This document shows positions 1-4,323 of a stretch of DNA of 5,672 nucleotides, piece after piece (the stretch's first letter is position 1; each line of letters starts with the position of its first letter). The position numbers were made by a program, and so were the translations under genes. The notes beneath the pieces are model-generated. The model did no database searches. It had not been told where the DNA came from and worked only from the letters and a program-made list of their open reading frames with translations. The DNA is from Cyanobacteria bacterium M_surface_7_m2_037 (lineage in GTDB: Bacteria; Cyanobacteriota; Cyanobacteriia; PCC-6307; Cyanobiaceae): positions 1 through 5,672 of the forward strand of contig VGPP01000114.1 of assembly GCA_016882585.1 (NCBI GenBank), written 5' to 3'.

Positions 1-192
1 TGTAGCCTTGATTGCACGGAGATGCAACAAAAGCCGGATGGGCCGATCGCTGCGCCGCCCGAACCCGGACCGCGAGGTATTGGTCGATACCGAGAATCTT
101 AAGACTTTTTCCCAGATTTCGAACACGCTTGGGAAAATTTCTGCTGGGCTAGCGCGCTGAGCGGCCCGGATCCCACTCCAGTTCCCGCTCAG
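1..192. other. Left-edge region without an assignable gene
   Basis: No gene can be assigned here with confidence. Two frames are open to the left edge. On the plus strand, codons 1-99 are open and end in TAA at 100-102, so they could be the last 33 codons of an upstream gene; the peptide ends in GIGRYRES and I do not recognise it. On the minus strand, a frame beginning with GTG at 126 is open to position 1 (42 codons, basic, also unrecognised). Either could be chance in GC-rich DNA. The stretch from about 97 to 140 is AT-rich (16 G/C of 44 bases), unlike its surroundings, and probably carries regulatory or termination signals. There is no clear Shine-Dalgarno sequence before the kinase start at 193. 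Confidence 0.5.
107..137. promoter_or_regulatory. Inverted repeat in AT-rich island upstream of the histidine kinase
   Basis: TTTTCCCA at 107-114 is the exact reverse complement of TGGGAAAA at 130-137, with 15 bases between. The loop contains the palindrome TTCGAA (118-123), and TCTTAAGA, another palindrome, lies just before at 97-104. Only three T follow the right arm, so as a rho-independent terminator for an upstream plus-strand gene it would be weak. The alternatives are a weak bidirectional terminator or an operator for the kinase gene, whose start codon is 55 bases downstream. The sequence alone does not decide between these. Confidence 0.45.
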
Positions 193-1302
193 ATGCAGGT
201 CTCCAAGCGGTTTCTGGCGCTGCTCGAGCAGCAGCTGGCCCAATTCACCGATCGGCCCGACCTTCTGGCCCTGGTGGTGTATGTGGCAGTGCCGGAACCC
301 AATGGCCAACCCTCTCTGGTGGCGATCGGCCGGTGGCCCCAGTCGCTGGCCCTCAGCGAAGCCAACGCTGAAGGCCAGAACGCCAGCGTGGAACGCGGCC
401 GCCGCTGGCTGGCCCTGCGGGACGACACGATGCTGCTCGGCGCCCTGCGGGTGGATGTGGATCGCTGGCCCTGGCCCGGCAGCCTGAGCGAGCGGCTGGA
501 AGCCACGGCCCGCTGCCTCACCGAAGCGCTGCGCCTGGATCTCGACCAGCAGCGGCTGGGCCGCGAGCTGAGCCAGCGCGACGACGAGCTGCGGCTGCTG
601 GTGCATCAACTGCGCAATCCCCTGGCGGCGCTGCGCACCTTCGGCCAACTGCTGCGCCGGCGCCTTGATGGCGACGCCCGCAACCTCTCACTGGTGGACA
701 GCCTGCTGGGGGAGCAGCGCCAGATCAGCCGCTACGTGGAAGCGATCGATCACCTCACCGAAGCCCCGGCGCTGGTGAGCAGCGACACCACCACACCCCT
801 GCTGCTGCCGCCAGCCCTGAGCCAGAGCGCACCGCAGAGCCTCGAGCAGATCCTGCGGCCGCTGCTGGAGCGCGCCGCCGCCACCGCCAACCTGCAAGGG
901 CGCACCTGGCAGGAACCCACCGCTCTGCCCGACTGGCAGGGCGATGGCAGCGCCATCGGTGAAATCGTGGCCAACCTGCTGGAAAACGCCTTCCGCTACA
1001 GCCGCAGCGGCGGCGCCATCGGCCTCCACTGCCACTGCAGCGAGCGCCTGGAGCTGAGCATCTGGGACAGCGGCCCAGCCGTGCCCCTGGAGGAGCGGGA
1101 GCAGATCTTTGCCAAGGGGGTGCGGGGCAGCACTGGTGCAGCCCTGCCGGGCAGTGGCCTGGGGCTGGCCCTGGCCCGCGATCTGGCCCGCAGCCTCGGC
1201 GGGGAGCTGGAGCTGGTGGTGCCCGCCAGCGCACTCGATCCGCAGCTGCCCGCCGCCGGCAACGCCTTCCGCCTCAGCCTGCCGCGCTCAGCCGCCAGCT
1301 GA
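193..1302 (+). CDS. Soluble sensor histidine kinase, Hik2 / chloroplast-sensor-kinase-like
   Basis: This is a complete 369-residue two-component sensor kinase. Residues 1-115 look like a small GAF-type sensory domain, followed by a short helical linker (about 116-133). The dimerisation/phosphoacceptor region has the H-box LLVHQLRNPLAALRTFGQLL with the phosphoacceptor H138. The catalytic ATPase domain (about 215-365) has an N-box (NLLENA, N261 and N265), a G1 box (DSGPAV from D292), an F-box-like IFAKG, and a G2 box (GSGLGLAL, 320-327). No transmembrane segment is visible, so it should be cytoplasmic or peripheral. The HQLRNPL-ALRTFG H-box resembles the cyanobacterial Hik2 / plastid CSK family, which links photosynthetic electron-transport redox state to gene expression. 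That family assignment is from memory of the motif. G1 is degenerate (A296 where the second glycine is usual). No response regulator lies beside it. ATG 193 is the first usable start in a frame open from 103. Its last 29 bases overlap the end of cobS on the other strand. Confidence 0.93.
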   Translation: MQVSKRFLALLEQQLAQFTDRPDLLALVVYVAVPEPNGQPSLVAIGRWPQSLALSEANAEGQNASVERGRRWLALRDDTMLLGALRVDVDRWPWPGSLSERLEATARCLTEALRLDLDQQRLGRELSQRDDELRLLVHQLRNPLAALRTFGQLLRRRLDGDARNLSLVDSLLGEQRQISRYVEAIDHLTEAPALVSSDTTTPLLLPPALSQSAPQSLEQILRPLLERAAATANLQGRTWQEPTALPDWQGDGSAIGEIVANLLENAFRYSRSGGAIGLHCHCSERLELSIWDSGPAVPLEEREQIFAKGVRGSTGAALPGSGLGLALARDLARSLGGELELVVPASALDPQLPAAGNAFRLSLPRSAAS

Positions 1303-2068
1303 GCAAGCCCATCAGCAGCAGGCTCCAGCTCACGGTCCACTCCACGCAGGCGCCGTAGCTATCGCCGCTATGGCCGCCGAGGCGCCGCCCCAGCTCCAAC
1401 GGCACGAGCACCGCGGGCAGCAGCCCCAGCCAACCCAACCACCACCAAGGCCCCGCCGCCAGGCCGAAGGCAACGGCGGTGAGCGCCCCCAGCAGCAGCA
1501 GCGCAGGCGCCAGCTCAGCCCACCACCCCTGCCAATGGCGGCGGTGAAAGGCGGCCGTGCCGCTGCCGGGTTCGCGCAAGTAGGGAAACAGCTGCATCGC
1601 CACCAGCGGCGCGATCCGCCCCCACACCGCAGCCCACACCAACGCCCAGGGCGCCGCGGCCGCCAACAACGCCAACCCGCCGATCCGCACCAACACCAGC
1701 TGCAGCAAGGCCTGCACGCCACTGGCCCCCACCCGGCTGTCGTCCATGGCCTCCAGGCGGCGCTGCGGCCCTGCCGCCAAGCCATCGGCCGTATCCATGG
1801 CGCCATCGAGATGCAGACCGCCGCTGAGGGCACTGCCCAGCGCGAGCACCAAGGCCAACTGCGCCACAAGCCCAGCGCCAGCCAGCCCCTGCCACAGCGC
1901 CGCCTCTAAGCCACCGATCACCAGCGCCACCCAGGGGGCAAAACGGGCGATGCGCTCAAACCGCGGTGTGATCCCGCGCGGCAGCGGCAGCACGCTGTAG
2001 AAGATCCAGGCGCCGGCCAGATCCGCCAGCCAGGCGACCTGACGCGGGGCCTTGGCCACGGCCAGCAA
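1274..2068 (-). CDS. cobS: Adenosylcobinamide-GDP ribazoletransferase (cobalamin synthase)
   Basis: CobS is an integral membrane enzyme that joins adenosylcobinamide-GDP to the lower-ligand alpha-riboside (or its phosphate), the nucleotide-loop assembly step of cobamide synthesis. The 264-residue product has the usual CobS length. It carries the signature GGLHLDGAMDTADGL (83-97) with the metal-binding acidic residues D88, D92 and D96. It also has DSRVGASG (110-117) and the C-terminal GGHSGDSYGA (231-240). Several hydrophobic helices are evident, near 45-60, 66-82, 122-160, 186-204, 208-225 and 245-258. The frame opens with TTG at 2068; GTG at 2059 (261 residues) is an equally good start, and no ATG precedes the conserved part. 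No cobU or cobT is adjacent. Its promoter must lie inside the tgt coding region. Marine Synechococcus is known to make pseudocobalamin (adenine lower ligand), so that may be the product here; this is inference. Confidence 0.96.
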   Translation of the reverse strand: MLAVAKAPRQVAWLADLAGAWIFYSVLPLPRGITPRFERIARFAPWVALVIGGLEAALWQGLAGAGLVAQLALVLALGSALSGGLHLDGAMDTADGLAAGPQRRLEAMDDSRVGASGVQALLQLVLVRIGGLALLAAAAPWALVWAAVWGRIAPLVAMQLFPYLREPGSGTAAFHRRHWQGWWAELAPALLLLGALTAVAFGLAAGPWWWLGWLGLLPAVLVPLELGRRLGGHSGDSYGACVEWTVSWSLLLMGLLSWRLSAAG

Positions 2069-2070
2069 CG

Positions 2071-3219
2071 ATGGGATCAGCCAATCCTGCTGCCTCGCTG
2101 GTGTTCGCGTTCGAGATCACAGCCCACTGCCCGAACACCCGCGCCCGCTGCGGCTGCTTCCACACGCCCCACGGCGTGGTGAACACGCCCCGCTTCATGC
2201 CGGTGGGCACCCTGGCCACGGTGAAGGGGGTGACGCCGGCGCAGCTCAAGGCCACCGGCGCCGAGATGGTGCTCTCCAACACCTTCCACCTGCACCTGCA
2301 GCCGGGCGAGCAGATCGTGGCCGACGGCGGCGGCCTGCACCGCTTCATGGCCTGGGACGGGCCGATGCTCACCGATTCGGGCGGCTTCCAGGTGTTCAGC
2401 CTGGGCGACATCAACACGATCAACGACCGGGGCGTGGTGTTTCGCTCCCCCCGCGACGGCGCCCGCATCGACCTCACCCCCGAACGCTCGATGGCGATCC
2501 AGATGACCCTGGGCGCCGATGTGGCGATGGCCTTCGACCAGTGCCCGCCCTATCCCGCCACTGAAGCCGAGGTGGCCGCCGCCTGCCGCCGCACCCACGC
2601 CTGGCTGGAGCGCTGCATCAGCAGCCACACCAAGCCCGATCAGGCCCTGTTCGGCATCGTGCAGGGGGGCTGCTTCCCGCACCTGCGCGAGGAATCGGCG
2701 CGGGTGGTGAGCTCGATGGGGCTGCCGGGCATCGCCGTGGGCGGCGTGAGCGTGGGTGAGCCTGCGGAGGAGATGCACCGGATCGTGCGCCAGGTGGGGC
2801 CGCTGCTGCCGGACGACAAACCCCACTACCTGATGGGCGTGGGCACGCTGCCGGAGATGGCGATTGCCGTGGCCAACGGCTTCGATCTATTCGACTGCGT
2901 GCTGCCCACCCGCCTGGGGCGCCACGGCGCAGCCCTGGTGGGCGGCGAGCGCTGGAACCTCAAAAACGCCCGCTTCCGCCACGACCACACCCCCCTCGAT
3001 CCCAGCTGCTCCTGCCCGGCCTGCACGGTGCACAGCCGCGCCTACCTGCACCACCTGATCAAGACCGATGAACTGCTGGGCAAGATCCTGCTGAGCCTGC
3101 ACAACATCACCCAGCTGGTGCGCTTCAGCAGCGCCATGGCCCAAGCCATTCGCGACGGTTGTTTTGCAGAGGATTTCGCTCCCTGGGAACCCGACTCCCC
3201 AGCCGCACACACGTGGTAG
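2071..3219 (+). CDS. tgt: tRNA-guanine transglycosylase (queuine tRNA-ribosyltransferase)
   Basis: Tgt exchanges guanine 34 in the anticodon of tRNA-Asp, -Asn, -His and -Tyr for preQ1, the committing step of queuosine formation on tRNA. The 382-residue TIM-barrel protein is full length. DSGGFQ carries the proposed acid/base D102. AFDQCPPYP has D156 for preQ1 binding, and GIVQGG lies at 195-200. LFDCVLPTR has the covalent nucleophile D275. The zinc site is C313, C315 and C318 (CSCPAC) plus H344, with the same 26-residue spacing as in E. coli. Residues 226-227 are V-S where many bacterial enzymes have L-A beside preQ1. ATG 2071 gives about ten residues more than typical cyanobacterial homologues, so GTG at 2101 is an alternative; neither has a Shine-Dalgarno sequence. 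It begins 2 bases from the cobS TTG start on the other strand and is followed after 30 bases by psbK. Confidence 0.98.
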   Translation: MGSANPAASLVFAFEITAHCPNTRARCGCFHTPHGVVNTPRFMPVGTLATVKGVTPAQLKATGAEMVLSNTFHLHLQPGEQIVADGGGLHRFMAWDGPMLTDSGGFQVFSLGDINTINDRGVVFRSPRDGARIDLTPERSMAIQMTLGADVAMAFDQCPPYPATEAEVAAACRRTHAWLERCISSHTKPDQALFGIVQGGCFPHLREESARVVSSMGLPGIAVGGVSVGEPAEEMHRIVRQVGPLLPDDKPHYLMGVGTLPEMAIAVANGFDLFDCVLPTRLGRHGAALVGGERWNLKNARFRHDHTPLDPSCSCPACTVHSRAYLHHLIKTDELLGKILLSLHNITQLVRFSSAMAQAIRDGCFAEDFAPWEPDSPAAHTW

Positions 3220-3249
3220 CGTCCGCCTCTAGCCAACGAAGATTCCGGG

Positions 3250-3393
3250 ATGGCCGCCTACGCCCTGCAGACCCTGGCCCAGCTGCCCGAGGCCTATCAG
3301 GCCTTCGCGCCCCTGGTGGACATCCTGCCGATCATTCCCCTCTTCTTCCTGCTGCTCGCGTTCGTGTGGCAAGCCTCGGTGGGTTTCCGCTGA
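3250..3393 (+). CDS. psbK: Photosystem II reaction centre protein K
   Basis: PsbK is a single-helix thylakoid membrane subunit of the photosystem II core, located near CP43 and needed for stable assembly. The gene encodes 47 residues. The first ten (MAAYALQTLA) form the short cleaved leader. Cleavage after A10 would give the family's usual 37-residue mature chain, beginning QLPEAY. The mature part carries the diagnostic LPEAY, PLVDILPIIP and FVWQASVGFR blocks, with one transmembrane helix over roughly residues 26-42. Only a weak purine run (GAAG at 3239-3242) precedes the ATG. The start is fixed by leader length and by the 30-base gap after the tgt stop codon. It could be read through from tgt or have its own promoter in the tgt tail; I could not find convincing -35/-10 boxes. 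A strong terminator follows. Confidence 0.97.
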   Translation: MAAYALQTLAQLPEAYQAFAPLVDILPIIPLFFLLLAFVWQASVGFR

Positions 3394-3409
3394 AGCACAG
3401 GTTCTGAGC

Positions 3410-3426
3410 GGGCGGCGCGACCGCCC
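3410..3426 (+). other. GC-rich hairpin downstream of psbK
   Basis: GGGCGG at 3410-3415 pairs perfectly with CCGCCC at 3421-3426 around the five-base loop CGCGA. No T-run follows, so it is not an intrinsic terminator alone. It lies 16 bases after the psbK stop codon and 14 bases before the terminator hairpin. It could protect the 3' end of the short psbK transcript or be incidental in GC-rich DNA. Confidence 0.4.
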
Positions 3427-3440
3427 TCGCAACAGACTTG

Positions 3441-3471
3441 GCGGCAGGGGCATGGCTCCTGCCGCTTTTTT
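3441..3471 (+). terminator. Rho-independent terminator after psbK
   Basis: GCGGCAGG at 3441-3448 is the exact reverse complement of CCTGCCGC at 3458-3465. The stem extends inward by a G·U and a G-C pair to leave a five-base loop (CATGG), and six T follow at 3466-3471. It sits 47 bases after the psbK stop codon and ends the tgt-psbK transcript. On the minus strand the same stem lacks a good U-tract, so it would stop transcription from the converging glycosyltransferase gene only weakly. Confidence 0.88.
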
Positions 3472-3496
3472 GCGCTTTGGCGTAGCAAGCCCGCGC

Positions 3497-4264
3497 TCAG
3501 CCGCGCCGCAGCACCTCCCAGGCGAAGGCCGGCAACGCCAACATGCGCCGCCAGCGGCTGGGCTCCTGGATCAACCGGTAGAGCCATTCGATCTGCAGCC
3601 GCCCCATCCACTCGGGTGCCCGCTGCTTCGTGCCCGACCACACGTCAAAACTGCCGCCCACACCCATCCACAGACCTGGCTGGCCGGGATGCAAGCGCTG
3701 AATCCAGGTTTCCTGGCGCGGCACCCCCAGGGCCACCAGCACCAGATCGGGGTGGGCCTCCAGCAACTGCTGCTCGATGCCCGGCCATTGCTCCGGATCC
3801 TGGTAACCGTGGATGGTGAAGGCCAGATCCAACGCAGGGATCTCAGCCTGGAGCCGCTCCACCAACCGCTCCATCACGGCGGGGCTGGCCCCCACGAGCG
3901 CCACACGCCAGCGATGGGCGGCCGCATACACCAGCAGTTGCCGGGCCAGCTCAATCCCAGGGCTGCGGCGCACCCGAAACCCCTGGCGGCCCAAAGCCCA
4001 CACCACGCCGGCCCCATCGGGAATCACCAGATCAGCCTGGGCGATGGCAGCGCCCAGCTCGGGGTTGGCCCGGGCCGCCATGGTCATCTCGGCGTTGAGC
4101 GTCACGATCTGGCCGCCGCCGCGTTGCTTGAGCTCGAGCGCAGCAGCAAACACGTTGCTGCTCACGGCCACCTGCACGCCGAGCACGGAGGTCACCGTCC
4201 AGGAGGGCGGCTCAGCGGAACCCTGAAAGCCAGTGCGGGACGCATCCGTCGCCATTGATGCCAT
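3497..4264 (-). CDS. WecG/TagA/CpsF family (GT26) glycosyltransferase
   Basis: GT26 enzymes transfer a sugar, in known members N-acetylmannosamine or its uronate, from UDP-sugar onto a lipid-linked acceptor at the inner membrane. They act in teichoic acid, enterobacterial common antigen or exopolysaccharide synthesis. The product has 255 residues, the usual length. Visible motifs are TLNAEM (55-60), IPDGAGVVWALG (81-92), RSPGIELARQLL (100-111), LVGAS (123-127), HGYQDPE (152-158), LGVPRQETWI (179-188) and GVGGSFDVWSGTKQRAPEWM (201-220). The C-terminal appendage LEWLYRLIQEP-type (225-235) is also present. T55 and D83 have the 28-residue spacing of the catalytic T37 and D65 reported for Thermoanaerobacter italicus TagA. 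Conservation begins near residue 22, so M4 (4255) or a later GTG could be the true start. It is transcribed away from the phosphorylase-kinase-like gene. The acceptor is unknown; a surface polysaccharide is inferred. Confidence 0.94.
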   Translation of the reverse strand: MASMATDASRTGFQGSAEPPSWTVTSVLGVQVAVSSNVFAAALELKQRGGGQIVTLNAEMTMAARANPELGAAIAQADLVIPDGAGVVWALGRQGFRVRRSPGIELARQLLVYAAAHRWRVALVGASPAVMERLVERLQAEIPALDLAFTIHGYQDPEQWPGIEQQLLEAHPDLVLVALGVPRQETWIQRLHPGQPGLWMGVGGSFDVWSGTKQRAPEWMGRLQIEWLYRLIQEPSRWRRMLALPAFAWEVLRRG

Positions 4265-4323
4265 CGAGCGCAGGGGCCACGCGAGAGAATCTATGGCTGC
4301 AGCCCGGTTCCGCCGCGCCCACG
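4265..4323. promoter_or_regulatory. Divergent intergenic region between the GT26 gene and the phosphorylase-kinase-like gene
   Basis: These 59 bases separate two divergent start codons and should hold signals for both genes unless the true starts lie further in. The only AT-rich patch is AGAATCTAT at about 4287-4295. Read on the minus strand it gives TAGATT, matching the -10 consensus at four of six bases, placed to start transcription shortly before 4264. No good -35 box or Shine-Dalgarno sequence is visible on either strand. Confidence 0.35.

Noticed and set aside
61..140. Possible tRNA suggested by TTCGAA and nearby small stems
   Set aside because: No five-base-pair stem flanks the TTCGAA loop on either strand, and no acceptor or anticodon arm can be drawn.
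1490..1505. Run of CAG triplets that looks like a microsatellite
   Set aside because: It is the reverse complement of leucine codons (CTG) in a CobS membrane helix, which is ordinary in GC-rich DNA.
1109..1909. Long plus-strand open frame (266 codons) opposite cobS
   Set aside because: It is a Pro/Gln/Arg/His-rich shadow of the GC-rich cobS gene, whose minus-strand product has clear family motifs.
2077..2826. Long minus-strand open frame (249 codons) opposite tgt
   Set aside because: Composition is His/Ala/Gly-rich with no recognisable motif, and it lies wholly antisense to an unmistakable tgt.
3159..3222. psbK promoter candidates (TTGTTT or TTGCAG with TAGCGT at 3217-3222)
   Set aside because: Spacing and -10 matches are poor for every pairing I tried, so no promoter is called.
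3452..4258. Long plus-strand open frame (268 codons) opposite the GT26 gene
   Set aside because: It is low-complexity and Pro/His/Gln-rich, starts inside the psbK terminator hairpin, and is antisense to a gene with complete GT26 motifs.
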